NCBI RefSeq assembly: GCF_000802245.2
Contig: NZ_CP021080.1
Location: 6,076,001 to 6,140,000, forward strand
DNA length: 64,000 nucleotides
Direction of reading: 5' to 3'
DNA from: Streptomyces pluripotens
GTDB lineage: Bacteria; Actinomycetota; Actinomycetes; Streptomycetales; Streptomycetaceae
Shown here: in pieces, positions 1-12,130 of the stretch
How the letters are laid out: every line of letters begins with the position of its first letter
Numbering within the stretch: the first letter of the stretch is position 1
The notes under the pieces: model-generated
What the model was told of the DNA's origin: nothing
What the model saw: the letters and a program-made list of their open reading frames with translations, nothing else
Database searches by the model: none
Program-made: the position numbers and the translations under genes

Positions 1-93
1 CGGAATACACCCGCGCGGTGCGATGCTCTGATGTGAACAGTGCAACAGCGCGGCTGTGAACGGTGCGCGAAAGCGGCGAAGGGCTGGTGGACG

Positions 94-1662
94 ATGACGG
101 CAGACCGGACGGGCCCAGTCGTTCGAACGCCTCACGGGTCCGTACGAGGCCGCTACGAGCAGGGGATCGCGGTGTTCCGCGGCATCCCGTACGCCGCCCC
201 ACCCTTCGGCCCTCTGAGGTTCCGCCCGCCCCGGCCGCCCACGCCCTGGGACGGTGTGCGCGACGCCGGCGCCTTCGGACCGACCGCGCCGAAACCCCCC
301 TATTCCGAGGCCTTCGCCCACTACCTGTCCGATCCGGAGATCCCCGGCGACGCCTGCCTCAACCTGAACGTATGGACCCCCGAGCCGACTCCCGTCGCCC
401 GCCTCCCCGTCCTCATGTGGCTGCACGGCGGCGCACTGACCAGAGGATCTTCCGCCGTTCCCGTGTACGAGGGCAGTGCCTTCGCCCGGGACGGCGTCGT
501 CTGCGTCTCGGTCAACTACCGGCTGGGAGTGGAAGGGTACGGACTGTTCCCGGACGCACCCCCCAATCCCGGTCTGCGCGACCAGCTCGCCGCGCTGCGG
601 TGGGTGCACCAGGCCATCGATGCCTTCGGAGGCGATCCGGACCGGATCACCCTGTGCGGTCAGTCGGCCGGCGCGATCAGCGCCGGCGCCCTGCTCGCCG
701 CCCCCCAGACCCAGGGCCTGATCCGGCGCGCGGTGCTGCAAAGCGGACCACCGGAGGCATCTGACCGCGACAAGGTGCGACGCATGGTGCGCCGCATGGC
801 CGCCCGGCTCAAGATTCCCGCCACCGCCGAGGCCTTCGCCGCCGTCGACCGGCGCCTGCTGCTGTCCACCCAGGCCGAGGTGGGTCGGCTCAGCAGCCCG
901 GTACTGGGCGGACCCGCGTTCGGCATCGTCGTGGACGGCGACGTCGTCCCCCGTGACCCGTTCACGGCACTGCTCGATGGTGACGCCGCCCCGGGTGTGG
1001 AACTGCTCATGGGCTGGACCCGGGACGAGTACCGGTTATGGCTGGTACCCGGCGGGCTGCTGGAGCGCGTCGACCGGCTCGGCCCGGTCGCCCTGGCCGG
1101 AGCCATGGCCCGCTGCCACGCCGGGTACGAGGTGCCGCGCGGCTACCGCGCCCTGCATCCCGATGCCGGTACCGCCGAGATCGTCGGCCAGATGGTCACC
1201 GACCATCTGCTGCGCGTCCCGCTGCACCGGCTCGCCGACACCCGGCCCGGCACCTCCTACGTCTATGAGTTCGCCTGGCCCTCCGGCCTGCCCAAACTAG
1301 CCGCCTGCCACGCCCTGGAACTGGGGTTCGTCTTCGGCACCGGGGACGTACCGGAATCGAAGAAGCTGGCCGGGGAGGGTGCTCCGCAGGAACTGCGTGA
1401 TGCCATGCACACGGCCTGGGTGCGGTTCGTGACGACAGGGGAACCAGGCTGGGAGGCCTGGGACGCCGCGCATCCCATACGGATCTTCGGCGACGGTCCA
1501 CCGTATACCGCATACGGTGGACGGGATGCGGAGCTCGCCTTGTGGTCGACCGGCCCCACCGCTTCGGAAACGGCACCTGCCGCCGACTTCAGGGCCCCCG
1601 GAGCCGAACTGGCGGCAGCGGTAAGGCGCCTGCGCCGGTCCACCGGAGCCCGGCGCCGCTGA
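94..1662 (+). CDS. Type B carboxylesterase
   Basis: A 522-residue alpha/beta hydrolase of the carboxylesterase type B family (cholinesterase/para-nitrobenzyl esterase group), expected to hydrolyse carboxylic esters. The oxyanion motif HGG lies at residues 111-113, the nucleophile Ser191 sits in GQSAG, the acid is probably Glu312 (GWTRDE) and the base His406 (ACHALE). The N-terminal block GIPYAAPP is typical of the family. No signal peptide is visible, so it should be cytoplasmic. I chose the ATG at 94, just before the conserved N-terminus; an in-frame GTG at 40 would add 18 unconserved residues. Leu315 is encoded by TTA (1036-1038), so translation probably depends on the bldA tRNA. The natural substrate is unknown. 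It converges with the next gene. Confidence 0.93.
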   Translation: MTADRTGPVVRTPHGSVRGRYEQGIAVFRGIPYAAPPFGPLRFRPPRPPTPWDGVRDAGAFGPTAPKPPYSEAFAHYLSDPEIPGDACLNLNVWTPEPTPVARLPVLMWLHGGALTRGSSAVPVYEGSAFARDGVVCVSVNYRLGVEGYGLFPDAPPNPGLRDQLAALRWVHQAIDAFGGDPDRITLCGQSAGAISAGALLAAPQTQGLIRRAVLQSGPPEASDRDKVRRMVRRMAARLKIPATAEAFAAVDRRLLLSTQAEVGRLSSPVLGGPAFGIVVDGDVVPRDPFTALLDGDAAPGVELLMGWTRDEYRLWLVPGGLLERVDRLGPVALAGAMARCHAGYEVPRGYRALHPDAGTAEIVGQMVTDHLLRVPLHRLADTRPGTSYVYEFAWPSGLPKLAACHALELGFVFGTGDVPESKKLAGEGAPQELRDAMHTAWVRFVTTGEPGWEAWDAAHPIRIFGDGPPYTAYGGRDAELALWSTGPTASETAPAADFRAPGAELAAAVRRLRRSTGARRR

Positions 1663-1793
1663 CCGTCCGCGGATCCGGCCCGCGCCCAGGGCCCCACGCG
1701 CCGGCGAAGCGCCCGCCATGGTCCTCACCTGCACCTGCACCTGCGGCAACGGCGGCACCGTCGCCGTCAGAGGGCGGGCGCCAGTCGACGGCC

Positions 1794-1817
1794 GTGAACC
1801 CGTGAACCCGTGAACCC
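1794..1817. repeat. Three tandem copies of an 8-bp unit
   Basis: The octamer GTGAACCC occurs three times head to tail in the short gap between two convergent genes (1663-1912). A CACCTG triplet repeat lies nearby at about 1726-1743. No function is evident; it looks like slippage in noncoding DNA. No clear terminator hairpin was seen in this gap. Confidence 0.7.
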
Positions 1818-1912
1818 GCGCGCGAGCCTGCCCCCAGTCCGGTGTGTCTGCGACGAGGCGCTCGGGCCGGTACTGGACAGCCCCGACCAGGCGCCGCCGC
1901 TGGCCGGTCCGG

Positions 1913-3577
1913 TCACCGACGCGGGGCGCCGTGGACGCTCCCTCGGGCACCGGAGTGGCCGGTGGGTTTGCGGCCGACCGTCGTCCCGGATCCCTGCGGA
2001 AGGGGCAGATAGGCGGTGAAGCCGGTGCCCGGCAGTGGGTGCGCGCCCCAGGCGCGGGCGTAGCGCGGGGGCCCGGAAGCCGTCCTGGCCAGGACGGCGG
2101 TGGGCTCGCGGGCGGCGCGTCGCGTGAGGGCGTGGACGGTGGTGTTGCGGTTGTTGCCGCCGATGTTGGCGGAGGCGCAGCCGGCGTAGTAGCCGATGGG
2201 CGGGGCGTGCTTGCCGCTGACCAGGCACGGCGAGTGCAAACCGAGGTGGTGCAGATCGTCGGCGAGGGTGCGGTAGCGGTCGGCGGTGGCCCGGGCCGCT
2301 GCCGCATTGTGCTGCAGGACCGTGTACTGCGAACCCAGGTGCAGGACGAGTACCGCGCTCCCCGCGCCGAGGGCCAGAGCGCGGCCCGGGGCGGAGCGGG
2401 CGGCCCGCACGCTGCGGGCCGCCAGGGCAGCCAGGGGCAGGGCGAGCAGTGCGTAGGCAGGCAGCAGGAAGCGTGGCGCGGAGTAGTCGATGAGGACGAG
2501 GTAGGGCACGGCCAGGGCAGCGGCCAGGGCGGACGGCAGCCAGGTGACCGCGGCTCGGCCGGTGCGCCGGGCGAGTACGCATGCGGCGAGGGTGAGGACA
2601 GGCAGAGCCAGCCACCACAGGGTGAGGGCCGGGTGGGTGAGCGGGGCACGGCAGGGGCGGCATAGCAGGGGGCCGTTCAGGCTGTGCCAGGCCATTGCGC
2701 CGGCCCAGTGCGCGCCCATGCCGCCCTCGGTGGCGCTGGCGGTGTGCAGCCGGTTGCTTACCCCGCCCCAGCGGACGTACGCCTCCACGACCCATTCGGC
2801 ACCGCCCGCTGCGAGTCCGGCGAGCAGGGCGATTGCCGGTGCCGGACGCCGCCAGCGCGGGACGGCCACGCAGGCCGCCAGCAGGGGCAGGGCGAGCCAG
2901 ACCCCGTCGGAGAAGCGGAAGAGGGTGGCGACCGCGACGGTGGCGGAAAGTCCCAGGAGCACGCGTCGTGGTGCGCTGGGCCGCACGGAGTACAGGAAAC
3001 ATCCCGCCGCGGCCACCGCCGCCAGGGCGACCCACAGGTTGGGCATGGCTTGCGGCCCGTAGAGCACGGTGGTCCACAGACCGGCGAACAGTAGCGCGGC
3101 GAGCGCGGTCCGGCGGGGACCGAGAAGCCGGTACCAGAGCCGGTACACCGCATACAGGGCGGCGGCGGACAACAGGGCGAGGACGATCCGGAGCACCAGG
3201 GTGGAGTCGGTGACGGCGAGGACGGGGGCGGTCAGCCAGCTGATGCCGCGTGAGCGCGGTGCACTGAAGTAGGCGGCGGGGTGACGCGGGTCGACCTGGG
3301 AGACGTACACCGTCTCGTCCCAGCCGAGGCCGAGGTGAGGGACGACGAAGGCGAGTTGGGCCGCCGCGTAGGCGGCTGCGACCAGAGCGAGCCACGGAAT
3401 CCGGCGGCGCGGCTGGCTCTCCGACCCGCTGTGCGGCCGTGCGGGGGCGCCTGGTGAGGTCGCACGCTGAGCACCGCGGTGCCCGGCAGTGCGAGGTGCC
3501 TGGGACACCCAGGGGTCCTTTCCTGCCTCGCGCCGCCCTCGGGGCGTCGGCGCACGGCACGCTTGGAAACGCGACAT
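1913..3577 (-). CDS. Polytopic membrane protein, GT-C glycosyltransferase-like
   Basis: A 554-residue integral membrane protein. After a basic, Arg-rich N-terminus (about 55 residues) come many hydrophobic segments alternating with short basic loops. The first extracytoplasmic loop carries a GWDETVY motif; an acidic pair in this position is the catalytic signature of GT-C fold polyprenol-phosphate sugar transferases (PMT/ArnT-like families). The C-terminal third is a soluble domain of about 150 residues. It therefore probably transfers a sugar or similar group from a lipid carrier on the outer face of the membrane. The sugar and acceptor cannot be read from sequence. It is monocistronic, with its own upstream region and no sugar-nucleotide genes nearby. 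The specific subfamily is uncertain. Confidence 0.75.
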   Translation of the reverse strand: MSRFQACRAPTPRGRREAGKDPWVSQAPRTAGHRGAQRATSPGAPARPHSGSESQPRRRIPWLALVAAAYAAAQLAFVVPHLGLGWDETVYVSQVDPRHPAAYFSAPRSRGISWLTAPVLAVTDSTLVLRIVLALLSAAALYAVYRLWYRLLGPRRTALAALLFAGLWTTVLYGPQAMPNLWVALAAVAAAGCFLYSVRPSAPRRVLLGLSATVAVATLFRFSDGVWLALPLLAACVAVPRWRRPAPAIALLAGLAAGGAEWVVEAYVRWGGVSNRLHTASATEGGMGAHWAGAMAWHSLNGPLLCRPCRAPLTHPALTLWWLALPVLTLAACVLARRTGRAAVTWLPSALAAALAVPYLVLIDYSAPRFLLPAYALLALPLAALAARSVRAARSAPGRALALGAGSAVLVLHLGSQYTVLQHNAAAARATADRYRTLADDLHHLGLHSPCLVSGKHAPPIGYYAGCASANIGGNNRNTTVHALTRRAAREPTAVLARTASGPPRYARAWGAHPLPGTGFTAYLPLPQGSGTTVGRKPTGHSGARGSVHGAPRR

Positions 3578-3869
3578 CTTTTACACTGCCGTAGAAGTTT
3601 TACGTGACTGTAGAAGACGAGCGGCAAAACGGCAAACCCCGTGAAGCGCCGCGTAACGCCTGCCGACGGGCTCCAGTCGGGCTGCCGCGGCGCACGCGGC
3701 GCCGAAACCCTCGGTTTGCCGGGTGGGAGGGTGGTGTCCCGCTACCCCTGCCGCTCCGGCCGACGCCAGGCCGGCAGCCGGACACCGCTGGTGGGCACCG
3801 CGGGTGGGCACCATGTTCCCGTGTGGCAGCACCGGACGCGCCACCGACCCTTCGGTGAACCGGCGAAAC
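3578..3869. other. Intergenic region upstream of the GT-C-like gene
   Basis: No gene is supported here. Just upstream of the leftward membrane-protein gene the heptamer GTAGAAG is repeated at 3591-3597 and 3610-3616 (19 bp apart), in an AT-richer patch that probably holds its promoter. The remainder is GC-rich and shows no tRNA or clear hairpin. Confidence 0.5.
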
Positions 3870-4790
3870 TCACCTCACGTCGGAGGCGATCAAGGCAATC
3901 GCCTCCGGTCCCACCCGGCAGCACCCCCCGATCAACCGCGCCCCCGCCTCGCGCCACGTCTCGACCTGTCCGGCGCCGAAGGTCATACCCCCCGTCCAGG
4001 TGCGCGCCTTCGCGTCCCAGGCCTCACCGCTGTTGGGATACACCACGACTGGCTTCCCGGTGACCCGGGCGGCAATCCTCACCGCCGGCTCCACGTCTCT
4101 TGGCGCGCAGCAATTCACTCCCACCGCGACCACCTCATCCACGCCGGCGGCGAGAGCGAACGCGTGCTCCAGAGGCTGACCGGCACGGGTGCGCCGACCG
4201 TCGACGGTGTACGACAGCCACGCCGGTACCTCCAACCCGTGCACCGCCCTGATGAGTGCCGCGGCCTCGTCGGCGTCCGGCACCGTCTCCAGTGCCAGGA
4301 CGTCCGGCGCGGCGGCGGCCAACGCCTCGATGCGGGGTCGGTGGAACCGCTCCAGCTCGTCGACAGTCATCCCGTACCGGCCCCGGTACTCGGAGCCGTC
4401 CGCGAGCATCGCCCCATACGGCCCCACCGAGGCCGCGACCCACAACGGGCGCTCCACCCCCGCATGCCGGGCCTGTCGGGCAGCCTCACGCGCCAGATCC
4501 ACGCTCAGCGCGAGCAGCCGCGCGCCCTCGTCCCGGCCGATGCCGCGCTTCGCGAAGCCCTCGAAGGTGGCCTGGTAGCTGGCGGTGATGGCCACATCCG
4601 CGCCTGCGAGGAAGTAGGCGAGGTGCGCCCCGGTCACCGCTGCGGGCTGCTCTGCGAGCAACCGTGCCGACCACAGCTCGTCGCTCAGGTCGTACCCGGC
4701 AGACTCCAGCTGGTTGGACAGGCCGCCGTCCAGCACGAGGTTCCCGCGAGCCAGGACTCCGGCAAAACGGGGGGAAGAATCGCTGGTCAT
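3870..4790 (-). CDS. mmuM: Homocysteine S-methyltransferase
   Basis: A 306-residue cytoplasmic zinc enzyme of the MmuM/YagD family, which methylates L-homocysteine to methionine using S-methylmethionine or S-adenosylmethionine. The N-terminal LDGGLSNQLE block, the GVNCC zinc cysteine and the C-terminal GGCCR motif supply the three zinc-ligating cysteines of the Pfam S-methyl_trans fold, and the length is normal. It is monocistronic and no S-methylmethionine permease lies next to it, so a role in methionine salvage is inferred. No SAM riboswitch was recognised in the 200-bp leader. Confidence 0.93.
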   Translation of the reverse strand: MTSDSSPRFAGVLARGNLVLDGGLSNQLESAGYDLSDELWSARLLAEQPAAVTGAHLAYFLAGADVAITASYQATFEGFAKRGIGRDEGARLLALSVDLAREAARQARHAGVERPLWVAASVGPYGAMLADGSEYRGRYGMTVDELERFHRPRIEALAAAAPDVLALETVPDADEAAALIRAVHGLEVPAWLSYTVDGRRTRAGQPLEHAFALAAGVDEVVAVGVNCCAPRDVEPAVRIAARVTGKPVVVYPNSGEAWDAKARTWTGGMTFGAGQVETWREAGARLIGGCCRVGPEAIALIASDVR

Positions 4791-4988
4791 GTCACGACAT
4801 TAGTGCCCTACGTTCGGGGCTGTGCAGGCCGGCGCGGTCGGTGGGCCCGGTGGTGCGAGCCCGGCCACCGCTGTGCCCGTGCTGCCCGAACCAGCCTGCC
4901 GCCGTCGGGCCTGTGGACGACGGTGGCCCCGACACCCCGGTCAGCCCACAGGCTGCAGCGGCCGTGATCTCACTGGTGCCCTGGACCT

Positions 4989-5747
4989 CTACACGGACAG
5001 TCCGGTGCTGGAGCCAAGTGTCGTGGCGAGCAGGTCGGCGAACTCCGCCGGATGATCCAGGGCGCCGAGGTGCCCGCCAGGAAACTCCGTCAACGCGCCG
5101 CCGAGCCGCTCTGCGAGGAATCTGCCTGTGCGGTGCAAGAGTTGGCCACGTGAGTCGGTACCGACGGCGACCGTGAGCCGACCGGAGGGAGCGGTGAAGG
5201 CGGGCACGTGCGCGGTGAACGGACGCAGCACGTGGGCCAGGAAGACACCCATCGGAGTCGCCGACTCGCCCTGCGCGGGCGGACGTTTGGGACCGTCCAG
5301 CTGCCCGATCAGCTCCGCCCGACGCTCCGGTCCGTCCGGCAGCAGCGTCACGCAGGGCGGCTCGTGTGCGACCACATGAGCCAGCCGCCCCGGGTGCCGG
5401 GCGAGCAGGTCCAGGGCCGCGACACCGCCGGAGCTGGTTCCGAAGACGTACGCCGACTCACCCTTGGGCAGCACCGTCTCCAGTACCCGGTGCGCGCCGT
5501 CGCTCCAGCGCGCCACCAGTTGCTCGGGAACCGGCCGGCCGAGCCGGCCGTGAGCGAGGCCGAGCGGGTCGTACGTGACTACGGTGAAGTCGGCCGCCAA
5601 CCACTCGGTCAGCGGCTCCAGACCCATCGGATGCCCGGCCCCGCCCGGCATGACCAGCAGCACGGGGCCGCTGCCCGTGACGTCGTAGGCGTACGGGAGC
5701 GGGCCGGTCGGAGGGGTCGGGCCGACAGGAGCGGTCGTGTCGGTCAT
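4989..5747 (-). CDS. Alpha/beta hydrolase
   Basis: A 252-residue alpha/beta hydrolase fold protein. The nucleophile elbow is GTSSGG (near residue 100) and the C-terminal GGHLGALDHP supplies the likely catalytic histidine. The N-terminus carries the usual GSGPVLLVMPGG strand and oxyanion segment. The ATG at 5747 overlaps the stop of the upstream TetR gene by four bases (ATGA), so the two are translationally coupled and the TetR protein probably controls the hydrolase. A much longer open frame runs on upstream but is noncoding read-through. The substrate is unknown; this subfamily often acts on small esters, lactones or halides. Confidence 0.9.
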   Translation of the reverse strand: MTDTTAPVGPTPPTGPLPYAYDVTGSGPVLLVMPGGAGHPMGLEPLTEWLAADFTVVTYDPLGLAHGRLGRPVPEQLVARWSDGAHRVLETVLPKGESAYVFGTSSGGVAALDLLARHPGRLAHVVAHEPPCVTLLPDGPERRAELIGQLDGPKRPPAQGESATPMGVFLAHVLRPFTAHVPAFTAPSGRLTVAVGTDSRGQLLHRTGRFLAERLGGALTEFPGGHLGALDHPAEFADLLATTLGSSTGLSV

Positions 5748-6337
5748 CGTGTCTCCGTCCCGGCTCCGGACTCGCACGGCCAGTGTGCGAGGGTCAGGTG
5801 CAGGGCTTCGATCGCCTTGTCCCAGGAGGCCTGTACGTCCCGGTCCGCACCGAAGCCGCCGGCGGACTCCAGGGCGCAGTAGCCGTGGAAGGTGCTGCGC
5901 AGCAGCCGTACGGCGTCCGTCAGGTCGGGTTCGCGGAGACCGTAGCCGCGCAGCATGCCGTAGGTGATCTCTGCGGTGCGGCGCAGGGTTGGGGAGTCGA
6001 CGATCAGGGACTGGTCGATACGGATCTGGGTGGCCGCGTACCGGCCCGGGTGTTCCAAGGCGTAGCTGCGGTAGGCGCCGGCGAAGGCGGCCAGTGCTTC
6101 CTTGCCCGCGCGTCCGGCCACGGCCACCGCGATCCGGTCGATCAGCTCGCCGCCCGCGTGCAGCGCGAGCCGTCCGCGCAGGTCGTCGAGGCCGCGAACG
6201 TGTGAGTAGAGGCTCGCGTCCTTCACGCCGAAGTGGCGGGCCAGCGCGGACAGGGTGACACCGTCGAAGCCCGCGTCGTCCGCGAGTTCGGCGGCGGCTG
6301 CGATGACACGCTCGGCACTGAGACCCGCTCGGGCCAT
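5744..6337 (-). CDS. TetR family transcriptional regulator
   Basis: A 197-residue one-component repressor. The N-terminal helix-turn-helix (about residues 8-50; DGVTLSALARHFGVKDASLY) is classic TetR, and the C-terminal ligand-binding part resembles the WHG-type domain. I chose the ATG at 6337 because a GGAAGG ribosome binding site stands 8-10 bases upstream; an open frame extends to 6397. The gene is coupled to the alpha/beta hydrolase that follows it. A strong palindrome sits in its own promoter region, which suggests autoregulation and control of the hydrolase. The inducer is not known. Confidence 0.93.
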   Translation of the reverse strand: MARAGLSAERVIAAAAELADDAGFDGVTLSALARHFGVKDASLYSHVRGLDDLRGRLALHAGGELIDRIAVAVAGRAGKEALAAFAGAYRSYALEHPGRYAATQIRIDQSLIVDSPTLRRTAEITYGMLRGYGLREPDLTDAVRLLRSTFHGYCALESAGGFGADRDVQASWDKAIEALHLTLAHWPCESGAGTETR

Positions 6338-6399
6338 GCTGAACTTCCTTCCTTGCAGAGGGACTTCCCGGGGGCCGACGAGAGTGGACCCCATCAAAT

Positions 6400-6426
6400 C
6401 CTAGATGGTCTAGGTTACTTCCTAGG
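6400..6426. promoter_or_regulatory. Probable TetR operator
   Basis: CCTAGATGGTCTAGG (6400-6414) is a perfect 6-bp inverted repeat with a 3-bp spacer, followed six bases later by a second palindromic CCTAGG (6421-6426). It lies about 60-90 bp upstream of the TetR start, in an AT-rich patch unlike its surroundings. Size and symmetry fit a TetR dimer site; binding by this TetR is inferred from position. Confidence 0.65.
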
Positions 6427-6530
6427 TATACCAGGAGAGCTTCGACTGCTCGCCACCACGAGAAGCCGGGGACCGGGAACGCAGGAGGAGCCGGCACCAT
6501 GCCCGCGGTCGAACGCGCCATTATTAGTGT

Positions 6531-6568
6531 GGTGTGGTGATCCGGACCAGCGCGGTGTGGTGATCCGG
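6531..6568. repeat. 15-bp direct repeat
   Basis: GGTGTGGTGATCCGG occurs at 6531-6545 and again at 6554-6568, 8 bp apart, upstream of the DUF1330 gene (start 6627). It may be part of that gene's control region or simple duplication. Confidence 0.6.
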
Positions 6569-6626
6569 TGTGTCGGCTGGGTGGCCCGTGGACACGATTC
6601 CAGGAGACTCGCATAGAGTCGCCTTC

Positions 6627-6917
6627 ATGACCGCTTACGTGATCGCAGATGTGCAGCTGACCGGTGACGCCGCGGAATTGGCCGAGTACCGCTCCAAGGT
6701 CGTCGCGACGCTGCGGCCGTACGGCGGTAGGTACCTCGCCCGGGGCGGTGAGGTCGACATCGTCGAGGGCGCTTGGGCGCCCGGGCAGATCGTGCTCGTG
6801 GAGTTTCCGGACATGGCTGCCGCGCGGGCATGGAACGAGTCCGCGGAATATCAGGCGATCGCTCCGCTGCGCATCCGCAACACGGACAGCAGACGGCTGA
6901 TCGTTCAGGGCCTGTGA
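6627..6917 (+). CDS. DUF1330 family protein
   Basis: A 96-residue soluble protein that matches the DUF1330 family over its whole length: an alpha/beta dimeric ferredoxin-like fold with the conserved start AYVIADVQ, the central GGRYLARGG and VDIVEGAW, and the LVEFPDMAAARAW segment. These proteins have no agreed biochemical role. The ATG at 6627 gives the family's normal N-terminus. It is divergent from the TetR gene, so the two may share the regulatory region between them; that is inference. Confidence 0.88.
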   Translation: MTAYVIADVQLTGDAAELAEYRSKVVATLRPYGGRYLARGGEVDIVEGAWAPGQIVLVEFPDMAAARAWNESAEYQAIAPLRIRNTDSRRLIVQGL

Positions 6918-7012
6918 GCGCTGCTCCTCCAGGCCGCACCCCAGCTGTATCGCCCCCGCCAGTGCGGCCACTGTCGCAGTGGTACCTGCCGGAGTGGCAT
7001 CTCCAAGGCGGG

Positions 7013-7046
7013 GCCGCCCGGCCGGTTGGAGAACGGGCCGGGCGGC
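7013..7046. terminator. Bidirectional terminator hairpin
   Basis: Perfect 11-bp GC stem (7013-7023 with 7036-7046) and 12-nt loop between the convergent DUF1330 and beta-galactosidase genes. No T tract, as is common in Streptomyces. Confidence 0.6.
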
Positions 7047-7069
7047 GGTGGGGACGGGAGGCGTGCCCG

Positions 7070-10386
<3,317 letters not shown>

Positions 10387-10390
<4 letters not shown>

Positions 10391-11637
10391 GAAGGCGGTG
10401 CGGTACGGCTCCTTGCGGGGGCGGTGCCCCTGACGGTTTCCTGTCTCTGCCCGACAGTCCGTAGCGCCCCTTCCAGCGCGAAGGTGGCCGCGCCGAGGCA
10501 CACCGGATCGGTGGCGATCGGGGAGAGGACGATTCCGGTGGCGGCCAGCGGCCGGCCCAGGGCGTGTCGGGAGACGACCCGGCGGACCTCGTCGAGCAGC
10601 GGCTCGCCCAGCCGGGAGGCGACCCAGCTGCTGAGCACCACCACTTCCGGATTGAGTAGATTGATCAGGTCGGCGATGCCGGCACCGAGGTAACGGGCGG
10701 TGTCCTGGACGGTTTTCAGCGCGACCGGGTCGTGCTCCGCGGCGGCGCGGGCCAGCGCGTCGATGGTGGCCGTCTGGTTCCCGGGGTGCAAGAGAGCTGA
10801 ACTCGGGCTCAGTTCGTGCAGGTTCTGCATGATCCCGGGCGCCCCGACGTACGTCTCCACACAGCCGTGGTTGCCGCAGTGGCACAGCCGTCCGTTCAAC
10901 ACGAGTGTGGTGTGCCCCCACTCACCGGCGCTGTTACTCACCCCGCGGTGCAACCCACCGCCCAGAGCGAGTCCCGCGCCGACTCCTGTGCCGAGGTTGA
11001 CCACCACGGCGTCCTCGTGTCCCCGGGCGGCTCCGAACCACAGCTCGGCCACCACGCAGGCCCGCAGCGGGTTGTCCAAGTGCAGTGGGTACGGGGTGTG
11101 TTCGGCGAGCAGATCGAGCAACGGCACGTCGTGCCAGTCCAAGTTGGGCGCGTACTCAGCGACTCCGGTGTCCCGGTCCACCTGACCCGGCACGCTGACG
11201 CCGACACCGAGCACGCGATCCGGCGCGACCCCGGCCCGTGCCACCACCGAAGCGATCGCTGCGGCAACGACTCCGACCACCCGCTCGGGCTGGCTCTCGC
11301 CGGGCCGCATCTCCTCGTCGGCGCGGGCCAGCACGGTCAATGCCAGATCGAACAGTTCAACATGGACGTACGTCTCCGCGATGTCCACGCCGATCAACGC
11401 GCCCCCTGAGGCGTTGACGGCGACCAGGCCCCGGGGGCGGCCGCCGGCCGAGTCCTCGAAGCCGACCTCGCTGATCATGCGGAGGTCCAGCAGCTCTCCG
11501 ACGAGCGTGGCGACCGTCGCCAGGCTCAACCCGGTGGCGGATGCCAGCCCCTGACGGGAGGCGGGAGACGCGGCGATGACCTGGCGCAGCACCTCGTAGC
11601 GGTGTGCGGTGCGGATGTCACGTGATGTGCGCTTCAC
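10387..11637 (-). CDS. ROK family transcriptional repressor
   Basis: A 416-residue ROK-type regulator. An N-terminal winged helix-turn-helix (about residues 15-65; SRQGLASATGLSLATVATLV) is followed by a sugar-kinase-like fold with the GVDIAETYVHVELFD nucleotide-type motif and the zinc motif CHCGNHGCVE. Such proteins sense a sugar and repress sugar-use operons. The GTG start at 11637 has a GGAGG site about 10 bases upstream. It precedes a broken secreted-protein gene (overlapping ATGA) and lacZ, so its effector is probably galactose or a beta-galactoside; this is inference from context. An inverted repeat in its promoter is a likely operator. Confidence 0.92.
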
Positions 11638-11715
11638 GTACCTGTTCCTCCCATGCCGCCCGGGCCGGGGCGCATCGCCACCGGTGTGAGCGGCAGGCTA
11701 TGGGCTGCGAGAGAC

Positions 11716-11734
11716 TTTCTACAAGGGTTAGAAA
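11716..11734. promoter_or_regulatory. Probable ROK operator
   Basis: TTTCTA (11716-11721) and TAGAAA (11729-11734) form a perfect inverted repeat with a 7-bp spacer, about 80 bp upstream of the ROK start in an otherwise GC-rich stretch. AT-rich inverted repeats of this form are typical ROK sites; assignment rests on position. Confidence 0.55.
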
Positions 11735-11821
11735 AGGGTTCGGAGGAAGTGAGGCGGTGAGGCGTGGCGGTGGCGGGCTCACGTCGACCACTGAGAGCTC
11801 CGCGCCGGGAGTGGTCGTACG

Positions 11822-12071
11822 TGTACGCCCGTCGCCCCCGACCGCAGGGAACTCGCCGCCACCACGCTCCCCGCCCTCTCCCTGCGCGACGCCTCCGTCA
11901 AGATCCACAGCGGTGTCGTGGACGACGGTGACGGCTCCGATGCGGAACTGGGTCTGCGTCGGTGTCCTGCCGCTGCCCCGGGTGCGGGCCCCCGGTGCCG
12001 GAGCATGCCGTATGCCCGGGATCGACGTACCGGAACACATCGCGCGTCGTGCGGGGACCCGGCACGACTGA
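11822..12071 (+). pseudogene. C-terminal remnant of a PNPOx-like FMN-binding protein
   Basis: One frame reads DRRELAATTLPALSLRDASV and on through KIHSGVVDDG; after a one-base shift near 11941-11950 the next frame reads NWVCVGVLPLPRVRAPGAG and then PGIDVPEHIARR before a TGA at 12069. Joined, these match the C-terminal third of the pyridoxamine 5'-phosphate oxidase-like family (VKVR-type strand, W-GVLPL block, P-H tail). The N-terminal two thirds, including the flavin site, are missing. The match is from memory of the family pattern. Confidence 0.5.
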
Positions 12072-12130
12072 GTGGGGACCGGGGGCATACGGTGAGGGGC
12101 GAACGCTTGAGCCGGGAGGAGACATTGCGG

